Source: Clavelina lepadiformis
Lineage: Eukaryota > Chordata > Ascidiacea > Aplousobranchia > Clavelinidae
Assembly (NCBI RefSeq): GCF_947623445.1
Contig: NC_135242.1
Location: 16,430,001 to 16,494,000 of the forward strand
Direction of reading: 5' to 3'
Length of the DNA: 64,000 nt
The notes under the pieces: model-generated
The model's input: only the letters and a program-made list of their open reading frames with translations
Told to the model about the DNA's origin: nothing
Database searches by the model: none
In this document: positions 1 through 14,089 of the stretch, piece after piece
Layout of the letters: each line of letters opens with the position of its first letter
Numbering within the stretch: the stretch's first letter is position 1
Translations under genes and position numbers: made by a program

Positions 1-1221
1 TCTGTTTTAATGTTACTTCTTTAAAGTCATAAACTGCGCAAATTGCCCTTGTGCTTGTAAAGAATAAAAAGGCTTGGGGTACAATTGCCTCTTATTTTCC
101 GGCGCCACTCAAAAACAGAGCGCTGCACATGGTGACTTCACAAAAAATGTTAACATATTCTCAGTTAAAACTGCTTTTTCAGCGCTATACTGTAGTTGTA
201 AAGCTCTTGCATGGTTACTGATAGCATAACTTACGTAAGTATAGATAGATATCTCATATTTAGCCCAGTTTTCAACTGCTTCATTGAAGTATAATTTTTT
301 TATGGCAATATTCGTCATTTTTATGCAAATCGATTTTTTATTATTGGTTTCTCCAAGTTGTTTAAAAACATGACTGTATTGGTTCCATAGTGATTGCACC
401 CAAGCGGAACTGCAACCACAGAGGATTGCACCAACACGCAATTGCACATGTTCGGGCTTTGGGACTTCAAGAAACAAGTACTGTAATACATTAGGAAATA
501 CGTTACGTACGTACCATGAATAACAGTTAAATGATTTAGGAAATCATATTTTGCCTAACAGGTGGGTTACATGCATAGATATAATATAAATACTGATACC
601 CATGACAAGTACGTAACGTATTTTCTTATGTGTTACAGTCCCCAAGTCCAAACGTGTCTCGTGTGCATTACCCTGGCCACCGACTGTGCTAGATTATTAC
701 AACGTAGGTATGCGGTGTCCAAATTTAAGTTACGCAAAGACTTTTCTATACCACAACGCAAACAAAATTTTATTATGAAAAATATTGTAATACATTACAG
801 AAACTGAGGTACCTTATGCTCAAACAGTATTTAAATTGTCATGCAACCATTTCTGGAATGTTTCCTATGGTTTAAGTATAACATTCTTTGCAATTAACTT
901 ACCGTCTTTCAAAGTTCAATCCCAGCAGCAAAGCTCAAAATATTCTGACTATTACAGTATCAAAAATATACGTTTTTACATGGAAATTGTTAAAGGATTG
1001 TATAAAAACGCATCATCTGACTACTGTGTGAACCATAAAATAGTGACTGGAGCTCATCCTTTGCCATAAACAAAAGTAATGTTGGTGGCTTGCATAAGCT
1101 TGGTGCTAACCAATAAAACCATTTTATCTCTATTGAGTTCTGTGGCAAAATGCTTGATGCTGCACCACTGTAACCACTTGAATTGCTGCTGGACAATCAA
1201 CCTGATGAAAAATGATAGACA
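1..1221. other. No gene recognised upstream of the SKA2-like 3' end
   Basis: The open frames here are short, lack recognisable motifs and are not flanked by convincing splice sites. The right end presumably includes the 3' UTR of the minus-strand SKA2-like gene. No transposon termini were recognised. Confidence 0.5.
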
Positions 1222-1978
1222 TCACGTGGTCGAATTATGGAGTTTTTTAATTAGATTTTCTGCTACAATTGATTGTTCAACAAGAGATTCGACTGCTGTT
1301 TCTGCAGCCTCAGATGAATTCTAAAAAAAAGGAAAAGTGTCAAAATCTTTATGACATGTGATGTACCTAACTTATTACAACTCGGTAGTGCTAAAATACA
1401 ACACCTGTGAGGCAGTTTGCTTATCTGTTAACGCCTGTAGTTTCTGAACTGTGGAGAAGAGTTCTTGTTGGAAGGCAAGGGCCATTTCCCTTTGAAGTTT
1501 ACCTAGTTCTTGTGCTTCTTCCTTAATATTGGCATAGTCTTGTTTAATCTAAAAATAAATTATAATAGTAACATAATTTATCATAACAACAACATAATTG
1601 AGCCTGATAAGTTCATTTGATAATTAATTCAAGGGACAAGTATCTAAAGCAAAAACTGATCTGGAAATATACAGTTCATGAAATTTCACCTCATTTAATT
1701 TTTGCATTAAAGAGGCTTTGTCTTCGGCACCATTTTCACCATCTTCGGCCAAGGTCTTTTCAAATCCTCTTTCTAATTCACCTTCAATCCGTAGTAAATT
1801 TCTTTCAGCATCTTCAAACTGCGAGAATAAGGAATTCAATGATACACAACACATTTAAAAACTTACGTTTACATTAACAATTTCAACAAAAAATGATCAC
1901 AAAAGAAAAATTGAATGTTTTTTTTAAATTTTCCTTTTGTCTTACTTTTTTAACAACATTTTCCATTGCTTCTTCCAT
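1222..1978 (-). CDS. SKA2: SKA2-like spindle and kinetochore-associated protein, 4 exons
   Basis: Minus-strand exons at 1946-1978, 1690-1818, 1405-1548 and 1222-1320 join in phase 0 at every junction, with GT donors and AG acceptors, giving 134 residues. The start is the ATG at 1976-1978 and the stop is TGA at 1222-1224. The protein is short, acidic and helical throughout. Its N-terminal region (MEEAMENVVKKFEDAERNLL, then an Ile/Leu heptad pattern) matches the SKA2 pattern of M-E-x-x-V-x-K-x-x-x-x-F-x-x-A-E-x-D-L. The length is close to the roughly 120 residues of vertebrate SKA2. Known role of the family: SKA1/2/3 form a W-shaped coiled-coil complex that tracks microtubules and stabilises kinetochore attachment. 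The identification rests on a low-complexity coiled-coil resemblance; another small coiled-coil protein remains possible. Confidence 0.62.
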
Positions 1979-2273
1979 TCTGACTTTAACTTTCTTTAAA
2001 ACAATGTATAAAACTTCTACAACTAACAAAAAAGTTTACTGTAACATAACATCTATAAATAATTATTCATAATTTGAAAAACAAACCATTTGGACTATTT
2101 AATTGCCATTCTAAAAGCATTCATTGCGCAAGCTGGTAAATGTAACATACAAAAGATGTAACAAGTAAATGCGGTAGATATATTTGGCAACCATGAAATA
2201 TCATACAGATATCAGCACGATGTGTGAAACCATAAGAAAAAGAACATAATATATGCATAAAACTGTTAAAGCG

Positions 2274-2591
2274 CTAATAGCCTTTCCTTGGAGAAAAAGG
2301 CTTATTGGTATCTGTCCCTTCATTTACAATTTGATATTTTAGAGCATCTTTATATTGTTCATTTTTCAATTGTTCATGTATGCGAGAGTAATCACAATAC
2401 ATTGAGCTTCCAACAGCAACTGGCCAGAGAACCCCAATCCAAACCAGCAGGGATTTCCTTGTGCCCCTATAAAGGAAATGAACAAGTGAAGCTACTGTAG
2501 CAGCCGCAGTTCCATGAATGATTGGTTCGCGAACACAGTCATTTTTGAGTGATTGATAAAGTTGATCAAAAATACCCATTTTATTATCCAA
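2274..2591 (-). CDS. COX20: Cytochrome c oxidase assembly protein COX20, single exon
   Basis: One uninterrupted frame of 105 residues. The order of features fits COX20 (FAM36A): a short N-terminal region, a C-x-R-E-P-x-x-H/Y-G segment (near residues 19-28), two hydrophobic helices (about 25-42 and 48-65) joined by a basic R-G-T-R-K turn, then a C-x-Y-x-x-x-x-x-Q/E-x-L helix and a polar tail. Family knowledge: COX20 is an inner-mitochondrial-membrane chaperone that stabilises newly made COX2 and hands it to SCO1/SCO2 for copper loading. No N-terminal presequence is obvious, as is usual for the family. The human gene has introns and this copy has none. The start is the first in-frame ATG; a second Met four codons later is an alternative. 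Confidence 0.85.
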   Translation of the reverse strand: MDNKMGIFDQLYQSLKNDCVREPIIHGTAAATVASLVHFLYRGTRKSLLVWIGVLWPVAVGSSMYCDYSRIHEQLKNEQYKDALKYQIVNEGTDTNKPFSPRKGY

Positions 2592-3887
2592 TGTACACCA
2601 TGCCTACTTGTCTAGACCAAAAATAGACATAATTAAACTTCAATTTTGTGCACAAAATGCAATTTTCTGACATAAATTTTAAATAAAATATGTCAAATGT
2701 ATTAATTATTTTCTGGGTTATAAAACAGAAGATTCTAAAAAGCAGATGTAGTTGCCAGCTTTTTCTGTGAAGAATACAATCCTTGCAAGGTGACAAATTA
2801 AAAGAAATCCTATTTCAATTAATTAATTAACTATGAATGTATCTTAATGACAATATGAAGCATTAACTTAGAAATTTAAATTCTAATAAAATACTAAAAT
2901 AAAGCAAAGAATGCATCACGTGGATGCCTTCAAAACTTAAAGATTTTGTTTCGTGTTATAAATTTTTATTTTCAGAAGAATTCGCTTATGTTGCCACCTC
3001 AAGGGGCATAGAAAAAGTGGCAGCTTAGATAAACAACGCATTAATATCCATAGCACTACACAAACTTGAGAACCCTGTACTTCTGCAAAAACTTAACATT
3101 GAAGAAATAAAAAATGCAAAAAGGAATACATAGTTTTGGGTTGCTGTATAATAAATATAGCGTTCGCTTAAATTCTCAAGATGCAATATTGTCCAAAACC
3201 AAGGCAATTTTTCTGTTGCTCTTTTGCATGGTACTGATGAAAGCAGTGTAAAATGACAAAATAATGTGTCCATAAGGCAGTTAATGCACATTGTGATGAG
3301 TAATGGAGTAATGTTAGACCACTAAAGGTTGTAAGCAGCTAGGAAAACAAGTTTAGTGAAGTAGTGGCAGATTTAAATTTTGCAATATAATCACACTGGC
3401 GAATTTATGACTAGCTCAGGTTAAGTAATATTCCGCTTATAAAGAGCAAAACCAGTGATAAGTTATTTGAATAGACAAGAGCAACCTAGCCAAATCAGAT
3501 AACACAGAAAACAATAGAACCTCAGCCGGGACTAGATAAGTTCTACTTTTTTATGGTTTTGTTCTTTTGGAAAAACAGCAAATTAATTTAGTGAAATTCA
3601 GTAAAATAAGGGTTCCTATTGCAGCCTCGCGTTTTGATGGAAAAACCTAGCGCTGCTCCTGTTCTTGCTCCTCAAAAAAGTAAGAACAAAATTTTTGGTC
3701 GCTTCCACTTTATTTCATAAATATAAGCTATTGTCCTGATGATACATTTTCGAAAGTCAATAGCATTGATATGTTGTATTGTGAAAGATTTCAAATTCAG
3801 GAAACCCAGAACTAGCCTACTAGCCTACAGTTGACAAACCAGGTTGCGACTCTCAAGCTCAGCAAAGTCTACTTGACGGTTCTAGAT
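2592..3887. other. Gene-poor spacer
   Basis: AT-rich sequence containing the COX20 5' flank. I see no coding frame with recognisable motifs, no RNA gene and no clear transposon ends. Confidence 0.5.
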
Positions 3888-4361
3888 CGATTCAACCCAC
3901 ACACGGATCAACTCACGGACGATTCAACCCAGGACGATTCAACCCGCGGACGAATCAACCCGCGGACCATTCAACCCACGGACGATTCAACCCACTGAAG
4001 ATTCAACCCACTGAAGATTCAACCCAGGACCATTCAACCCACGGACGCATCAACTCATTTACAAAAACGTCTATGCAGTTCGTTATCAGGCACGGATGCC
4101 GCTTTTACCACTATTATACCACTATACATGAAAGGTCCGTGGGTTGAATCGTCCGTGGGTTGAATCGACCGCGGGTTGAATCGTCCGCGGTTTGCATCGT
4201 CCTGAGTTGAATCATCCGCGGGTTGAATCGTCCGTGGGTTGAATCGTCTGTGGGTTGAATCGTCCGTAGGTTGAATCGTCCTAGGTTGAATGGTCATGGG
4301 TTGAATCGTCGGCAGGTTGAATCGTCCGGGGTTGAATCGTCCGTGGGTTGAATCGTCCGAC
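3888..4361. repeat. Foldback array of about 16-bp repeats (inverted arms)
   Basis: The left arm (about 3888-4050) carries roughly eleven direct copies of a unit close to GATTCAACCCACGGAC. The right arm (about 4136-4361) carries roughly fourteen copies of its reverse complement (GGGTTGAATCGTCCGT). The spacer of about 85 bases is not repetitive. The arms are complementary along their whole length, so the locus could fold into a long imperfect hairpin. Copies differ by point changes and 1-3 base gaps. A 147-codon frame read through the right arm is just the repeat translated and should not be taken as a gene. Confidence 0.9.
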
Positions 4362-6970
4362 CACCATACTTGACTGTTACTAAGTTGTTTCATCGAACTA
4401 TTTCTATGAGATTTTTCTGATCTCACTAGACGCCTGAAAGATCTGAAATGAAGAAAAAAGAAACCTATAGTATACAAATGTATCACGGGGTTGTGCACTT
4501 AGCACTTCTTCACTAGACCCTAAAAAGGAACTAGGGAAACACTGTTTTCATTTTCAGCGTTTTCAGGTTTCAGTGTGTCCGAATTTTGCAGATCAGGTAG
4601 GGAATACATGTTAAGAACGAGTAAGATTTTTATAGTTGGAGACTTTCACCGATTTTATTCATGAATGCCAGAGAAAAAAAAGGTTATGCTTGAGTGCTTT
4701 TGAACCGCTGGTAAGTTTACTGAAACTATTTTCTAACCATTCTGAAGAAGAGTATTCTTATTCAGTCATCAATCATTTTATTTTTCTCCAAAAGCGCGTT
4801 GGGGACGCAAAATCAAGCCAGTTGTTACTTAGACGCGCCAATAAACAGGAAAAAGTGACAAAGCCGAAAAGGCTTAATACCTGCTCAAGAAAAATAACGT
4901 TGATATTTGCTGGTAACAACTAGCACGGCTACTAAACCTATAGCCTAATTAGTTAAATTCATAAAACATTAATTGAAAAAGTGAGAATTAAGCATACGAG
5001 AAGGTGGTGTGTTCAAGCAACTGATTAATGAAAATTTCTTAAATGCTGTACATCAGAGGATGGGAAAAGAAACCCTCCGTTTTCATATTCTTAGTATTCA
5101 TTCACCGTATTCATACTCTGAGTATTGTACTGTAGTGAGTAAAAATGTTCTTCACTAAGATCGCAACAAACTTAGCAAAGTTAGGCTTAGGAAATTTCGC
5201 TGATTGTTGGATGGTTCACTGTTGAAAAATATTTCTACGAACCACATCTGGCTTAAAATGTTTATGAACTAGTGCTGTAGGGCGGCCAGCAACTAGACCT
5301 AGACATATGGTAATGAAATAGCGGTGGCAGAGTGGTCCAGACTGCAAAGTTTGGCATCTTAATCGATCTAGGCCAGTTTGCAAGCTCAGGTGGGAAATAA
5401 TTAACACCTATACGTCTTTTGTACAAAAATAATACTCATGAAAAATGTTTTGTTGTAAATAAACACAAGTGCACAACCACAGGATGCCTTTGCTTACTAG
5501 ACCCCAACTTTGTACATATGCTGATGTGTAATTTTGCAGCACTTCTATTACGTCCAACCATTTTTAGCATTTCTGCATTTTGGAAGAAATTTCAACAAAC
5601 GCATTAAGTACATCACAGCAAATACCACGCAAATATTGTTAAAAAAACATTAAATGTTGCAGCTTGCAACACTGTCATCTTCTTTCAACACCACAAAGAG
5701 AAAGACTTGACTTTGCGGAATCTAACTGGGTAAGTAAACTACACATGAGTATAAATAACAAAGACAAGGCACTACCAAAAATCCGATTATTTCCTAGGTC
5801 TTCTTTATCAGTCTACAAGTACCACGGTACAGTCACACCATTGCTTGTAGGTAAACAAATCCCTTTGTAGTTGCTTATGTTTTACCTTTTGGCTCCAGAA
5901 GTATTCATTTCAATCTCCCAAAACCATTATTTTAAACTTGCCAAAATTAAGCAGATAAATTAAATTATGTACGACACAACCAATTAATTCACAACATGGA
6001 GTGTAGAAAATTTGCGTTTTAAGAAAAATGACCTTGGGATAAAAGTCTTCTTTGAAAAATGTCCCAGTTCAAAGTTGTTTAGTTATGAGGCATTTAGGTT
6101 CCAAGTTAACGTTATTACAATGTTAATTCTTTTTATAGATTGTCCACTTATTATAGCAATGTTAACTATTAACATATATGCATAACTGGTAATTTGAATA
6201 TTAAAACAGCAGTATAGAACATTTTAGTGTAAAAGCAATTTAGCAGTGCAAAGCATTTAGGAAAATTTGAAGAAAAACCTGATTTTATGTAATGTTGAAG
6301 AGTGCTGTCGATTTGTGATTGCATTGTGGAACCAAAAGCAAAATCAAACAGGCAAAATAGACCATTTCTTTTTCCCTGAACTCTGAATAGAGGTAGAAAT
6401 TTAAGTAAATGAGAATAAAACCACTCCAGTATCGAAACTTGTGTCAGTTGTGTGACATATCTTTTACACACCGAGTTTTGTGGTGAAAACAGCTTTTATC
6501 TAGAGATGTGCCACTAGGAAGATTATTTCTTTTTTTCGGATATGAATATCATGTAGACCAATACAAACGAATACCGATTTTAATCATATCAGCACCAGGC
6601 ATTAAAATCTCATCCAAAAGTTGCCACATTTCGCTTGTAACAATACTTAATCGCCAAGTAAAATTTAGTGTTTAATGGCGATTGAGTAATAGTGATTTTC
6701 ATAAATAATCTTCATTGTAAGGAATGTTCACCATACTTGAGCTTAGCCAGGAAACTAGTTCATCATTTGTTACCAATATTGACAAATTGATATTAAGTGA
6801 CATTGTATTTGTGTTGCCAAATCTTCTATCAAGGCGATATTCGGCGAGTACCATCTATTTGGTTTCGGTTCATATCTGCTCATTTCTACTTTTATTGTAT
6901 AATAAAGAAACCGTTTATAAATAAGAGCGAAAGTTTTTACTTCCCTCTCCCCAATTTGAGCAATGTTTTG
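4362..6970. other. Gene-poor spacer with a dispersed-repeat fragment
   Basis: No gene recognised. An 18-base core, AGTGCACAACCACAGGAT, at 5468-5485 recurs exactly at 47026-47043. The flanking TAGACCCC motif is also shared, so this looks like a fragment of a dispersed element. The remaining open frames are short and without motifs. Confidence 0.5.
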
Positions 6971-7013
6971 AGTGGATAAAATATGCCCAAGACAGTGGAT
7001 AAAATATGCCCAA
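6971..7013. repeat. Two-copy tandem repeat
   Basis: The phrase GTGGATAAAATATGCCCAAG occurs twice in direct succession immediately before the hAT-type MITE at 7023. It looks like a simple slippage or repair duplication. Confidence 0.8.
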
Positions 7014-7022
7014 GATGGTATG

Positions 7023-7245
7023 CAATGTTCCCTCTAAGCTGCGCAAATGCGCACTGCTGACATGGTCTCAGCGCACAGAAAATCTGTGCTGCGCACAAGA
7101 AAAGAATCCAACCCGAATTGAAAATAAAATAAACGCATAATAATGGCCACAGTGCGCACGTCTGATGTTGCTCACAGTGGTCCAAGAGACCGCTCAGGGA
7201 GTTAGTGTGTTTGCTCAGACTCGTGAAAAATTAGAGGGAACGTTG
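7023..7245. mobile_element. hAT-type MITE with 8-bp target-site duplication
   Basis: The terminal inverted repeats read CAATGTTCCCTCTAA on the left and TTAGAGGGAACGTTG on the right. They are flanked by a perfect 8-base duplication, ATGGTATG (7015-7022 and 7246-7253). The 223-base element has no coding capacity. The 8-base duplication and TIR style are those of hAT-derived non-autonomous elements. Confidence 0.9.
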
Positions 7246-7469
7246 ATGGTATGTGATAATAGTGATTTATTCCAAACATTTGTAACTGCTCTATTGTGCT
7301 TATGACATCACATAAATTTCATAATTGTTGTTAGTTAAGTCATTGCAACATTTGTAAGCTACTAGTGGTGCTAACATATCTCTAAGCATCATTTGTGAAA
7401 TATAAATAGTAACATGTTGTTTTTTGTGGATTTATATATTGCCAGTGTTTTTAGGCGTTAATCTTAGTA

Positions 7470-8324
7470 ATGATTTGCTTGCGTTGTGTGAGCTTATCTA
7501 TTCAAAAGGGAAGAAATTCCCTTGTTCCTGTATCAAAGCTTTCATTGTTTTCACGGTGCAATGCAAGTAGTGGAAACATAAGTAGTGGTAAAGCAGCTCA
7601 ACAAAAACAAGGTTTTGGTAAATGGTTAATGCTGGTGTTTCCAGTAGGCGGTTTGATACTGGGCACTTGGCAAGTACGAAGAAAGCAATGGAAACTTGGC
7701 CTTATAAGACAACTTGAGGAAAGAACTAAAAGTAATCCAATTCCATTACCGGATGACGTTTCTGAGTTGGAAAATCTTGAATATAGGCCAGTTACTGTTC
7801 ACGGAGCATTTGATCATTCCAGAGAGTTATATATTGAACCGAGAAGTTTGGTAACAGGAAATGATGATAGAAACGTTGACGCAGGATCATTGTTGTCAAC
7901 AAAAAAGTCAAATGTTGGTGCTCAAGTTGTAACGCCATTTTTTATACCAGACAAGAATATGACAATATTGGTTAATCGTGGTTTCGTGGCAAAAGACAAA
8001 AAAAATCCAAACTCACGTTTACAAGGGCAGGTGGACGGTCTAGTAGAGGTTACTGGTTTGTTAAGACACAATGAGAAAAGACCTCCTTTGATACCAAAAA
8101 ACAAGCCTTCCTCAAATCAGTGGTATTACAAGGACTTGAATGAAATGGCAGGTTTGACTGGTACCAGTCCAATCCTTGTTGATGCAATAAATACCACACC
8201 AGGTGGCCCAATTGGTGGTCAAACAAGAGTAAAATTACGTGATGAACATGTATCATATGCTATTACATGGTATAGTTTGGCACTAGCAACAGGTGCAATG
8301 TGGTATATTAGATTTATAAAATGA
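7470..8324 (+). CDS. SURF1: SURF1 cytochrome c oxidase assembly factor, single exon
   Basis: 284 residues in one exon. The N terminus (about residues 1-45) is basic, Ser-rich and lacks acidic residues, as a mitochondrial presequence should. The first membrane helix (about 51-67) runs into G-T-W-Q-V-R-R-K-x-W-K, the family signature. Then come the E-Y-R-P-V-x-V-x-G motif, the intermembrane-space domain with V-N-R-G-F-V (about 167-172), and a C-terminal membrane helix (about 263-281) preceded by D-E-H-V-x-Y-A-I-T-W-Y. Family knowledge: SURF1 acts at the haem a/COX1 stage of complex IV assembly in the inner mitochondrial membrane. Vertebrate SURF1 is split into nine exons, so the intronless form is notable. 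AATAAA-type signals follow within about 60 bases of the stop. An insertion around residues 130-150 (NDDRNVDAGS region) may be lineage specific. Confidence 0.95.
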   Translation: MICLRCVSLSIQKGRNSLVPVSKLSLFSRCNASSGNISSGKAAQQKQGFGKWLMLVFPVGGLILGTWQVRRKQWKLGLIRQLEERTKSNPIPLPDDVSELENLEYRPVTVHGAFDHSRELYIEPRSLVTGNDDRNVDAGSLLSTKKSNVGAQVVTPFFIPDKNMTILVNRGFVAKDKKNPNSRLQGQVDGLVEVTGLLRHNEKRPPLIPKNKPSSNQWYYKDLNEMAGLTGTSPILVDAINTTPGGPIGGQTRVKLRDEHVSYAITWYSLALATGAMWYIRFIK

Positions 8325-9648
8325 TTGTTTATGTAGTTTTTAATAGGGTTGTGTGAAAATAATAAAAGTTCAAATTCAATAAAATTACGTGTTGATAATC
8401 ATGCAACTACATTTCAATCTCAATTATTTAGCCATGAAAATAACAAAAAGATTAATTTCATTCGTAATATTTTTACTTTTATTTTGGTACATCCATAGTT
8501 ATGAGTGATTTTAAAAGCAACCCTGAAATAAAATGTAAAATGTGTATTCTAAGTAAATTGAAGCTATGGTAATCAAACCAAAGCAGTTGAGCAAATAGTG
8601 AACTCTAATAGTTTCCTATTCCGCTGTAAATTAAGGATAAATATATCAATATGTTTGCCCCTTGATAAATAGATATGAAGAAAGGTCCTGAACAAGATAT
8701 GATATGTATTCAATACCTAATTTTCACTGATATGCTTAGTTAGAGCGATTCTTTTCTTGATTGAAAGTTTCATAACTTTATCTTATATAATGCCATTAAT
8801 ATCCTTCTGCGACCATAACGATTATTATTGTTGAAAAACAAGACGTAACAGTAGGTCCAATGCCATGTGCTAACCTGTGCATTCACACACACAACCATTG
8901 GCTAAAAACAGTCTCATAAGCTCACAGTGCAGCTGTAATTAGTCGTGACTTTCAATTTACTACGTTAACTTTTTTTATACATGATGGAACAGAATGCATA
9001 CTGGTACCTTGTTTTTCTAAACGCACAACAAATGTAGTGTTTTTTTTCTTGTATTTTCATTGAAATACAGTATATTCCAGCAGCTATTGTTAGTGTGTAT
9101 TTTTTGCTTGGAAATAAACTTACCCATCAGTTTTGCTTAACCTAGTTCAGTTTTAAATAGTAAACTATGCCCTATTCAGTATATATCATGTTGGCGTTTG
9201 GTATTTCCAATTGTTTCATCAAAATCACTTATGTCAGATTGTATATTTTAATGACTGGTTAATTTCTGTATATATGAGTGTAACAGTTTATTTCAAGATT
9301 ACTCTAGTTATTCTATGTTGGTCATTATGGTTTCTTATTGTAGGTTTATTTTACAAGATACTTTAATTCTGGCTTTATCTAAAATTACAATAGTTGGCCA
9401 TACATTTAGGTTTAACATTTTGGTGAAAGCTTTTGTAGTGGGCTGCCTTGCTTCAATTGGTTTGATTATTTACTGCAATTTCTTCGTGAAGTAAGGACAA
9501 GAATACAGTTTATACTTTTTTATGCCAAGATATGCTGCATAAACATAACTGAAAACTTAGTGTAAATGTGTTGATCTAAAGAGTTTTGTGTAGTCTGTAG
9601 CTCTAGTATGGCATTAATATTCCCAAAAGTTACATAAGCAATGGGTAT
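8325..9648. other. SURF1 3' flank and gene-poor spacer
   Basis: AT-rich, with possible polyadenylation signals just after the SURF1 stop. I see no coding exon, RNA gene or repeat termini before the MITE at 9651. Confidence 0.5.
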
Positions 9649-9650
9649 TA

Positions 9651-9839
9651 CCGTATTTTCTTGAATAGAAACCGCCCTTGAATAGAAGCCACCCTCAAAC
9701 AGAACTTATGGTAGATAAACTTGAATGCCCACTGAGCACCAATTAGAAGAGAAAAACAATCATGTAATAAAAATAGAAGCCGCACAAAACGTTCAAAAAT
9801 AAAAAATAGTAGCCACGGTTTCTATTCAAGAAAATACGG
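9651..9839. mobile_element. MITE with TA target site
   Basis: 189 bases bounded by inverted repeats beginning CCGTATTTTCTTGAATAGAA and ending with the complement (GAATAGAAACCGTGG in reverse orientation). TA flanks both sides (9649-9650 and 9840-9841). A TA duplication fits a Tc1/mariner-type mobilising transposase. No coding content. Confidence 0.85.
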
Positions 9840-10236
9840 TATGGATCAATTATACACAAAAGTTCACATCCCCATTGGGATCTTAAATTTATCTTTCAGA
9901 CATTATTATGCCATAATTTCTTCACATGAATGTGCAGGTGTACACTTGACTTGTCAGTATTGTTATTACTGTCAGTGTATACTACACTGCTATAGTTTAA
10001 CTTTCATACATTTCAAAATTTGGAGTTAAACTCAAATACAGTCGTTGTTAATAAATTAACATCTAGCTTTAAACATAATTTTGATTCATTGAAATGTTTT
10101 TATCTAACTCTTATTATTACTGTAGTTTGTTTTCAATATTTTCTTAACACAAACAATTGTCAACATTTAAAGTTATGTGCCAAATTATGTATTATACAGC
10201 TATCCAAATATTGTTGAAAGTGATCACACTGGTGAA

Positions 10237-13188
<2,952 letters not shown>

Positions 13189-13202
13189 AAAGATCTCAGC
13201 TG

Positions 13203-14089
13203 TTCTTTTTTATATTTCCAGCGTTACCTTTTCCTATAGGTAATTTTTCGATGACGTTGCGTCCTAACGGTTATAAATAGCTGTTTTTAATACCAACCAA
13301 TGCGTGATTTTACGTCGTGCTCATATTCGGGTGCACTTCTTATTGCTACAGTTGGTTTCTTGATTATTTCGTGTTCAATAGAATCATATTAGCATATGTT
13401 TTGTGTATAGCGCATATTAATTGAGTTTAATACAGAGAACGCTTGCAACCACTTTTTATTAACGATATCAGATTATTATAATGCTTCCGCAATACTTCGA
13501 TTTTATATTGCAAATTGCAATATATAATTTCGCTAACTTGCGATTCGTGTAGTGAATATTAATACATAAAGGGAGACTGGGTTCAAAGCCTCACATGTTG
13601 GCTGTCACAGAGACCTTATTTTAAACATCATTTGTCATATCAGTCTAAAAGCTGGTTTATGCGGAAGTGGGCAGTCGCAGTTTTGTGTAAAAGATGCTGC
13701 TGCAAGTGCAATGTTTGCCGCTATCATGCCCTCGGTAAAGATTGTTCCCGGTCCAAACAAATGTGACGTTAATCGCTTGCAATTTCACTTGACATCTGTT
13801 GATTAAAAAAGATCAACAGATGCTCAAATTAGTATTAAGGATTAACTAACATATATTTTTGGAAACATACTTGTTAAAATTTTGAAATAATCACGTGAAA
13901 AGTACCGGCAGCGACAGAAATGTATGGAAAAAAGTAATTCGATACTTTTTTCAAAAGTACTGACGGTAGCGGTATCGATACTGAAAAAGTACTGCGGTGC
14001 AGTAATTGGTTACTGCCCACCTATGGGTTTATGCGTATATTAATTATTCACTGTCTTTTTCTATATGTTTGTAGTTGCAAAGTTTTTCC
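13203..14089 (+). repeat. Direct segmental duplicate, copy 1 (partner 23748-24262)
   Basis: From about 15 bases after the LYPLA stop codon, the sequence matches 23748 onward almost base for base for some 450 bases. It matches again after 14028, up to TTTGTAGTTGCAAAGTTTTT. The gap in the match is a transposon present only in this copy (13664-14025). Together with the 14798-16465 match downstream, the order and orientation suggest one larger duplication that later lost internal DNA. Confidence 0.85.
13664..14025. mobile_element. hAT-type MITE inside duplicate copy 1
   Basis: Termini GAAGTGGGCAGT and ACTGCCCACCTATG are flanked by GGTTTATGCG on both sides (13654-13663 and 14026-14035). The paralogous site near 24205 has a single GGTTTATGCG and no insert, which gives a natural empty site. 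The interior is rich in GGTAC/GGTACC-like steps and is related to the element at 57089-57586. No coding potential. Confidence 0.88.

Noticed and set aside
109..477. 122-codon minus-strand frame near the left edge
   Set aside because: No domain, no splice context and a composition expected of chance frames in AT-rich DNA.
4055..4498. 147-codon minus-strand frame with R-F-N-P-x-T-I-Q-P repeats
   Set aside because: It is the foldback repeat array read in translation; the periodicity is a DNA feature.
5318..5400. tRNA- or SINE-like start (GCGGTGGCAGAGTGGTCC) resembling an A box
   Set aside because: No matching B box, acceptor stem or anticodon arm could be drawn, so neither a tRNA nor a SINE can be supported.
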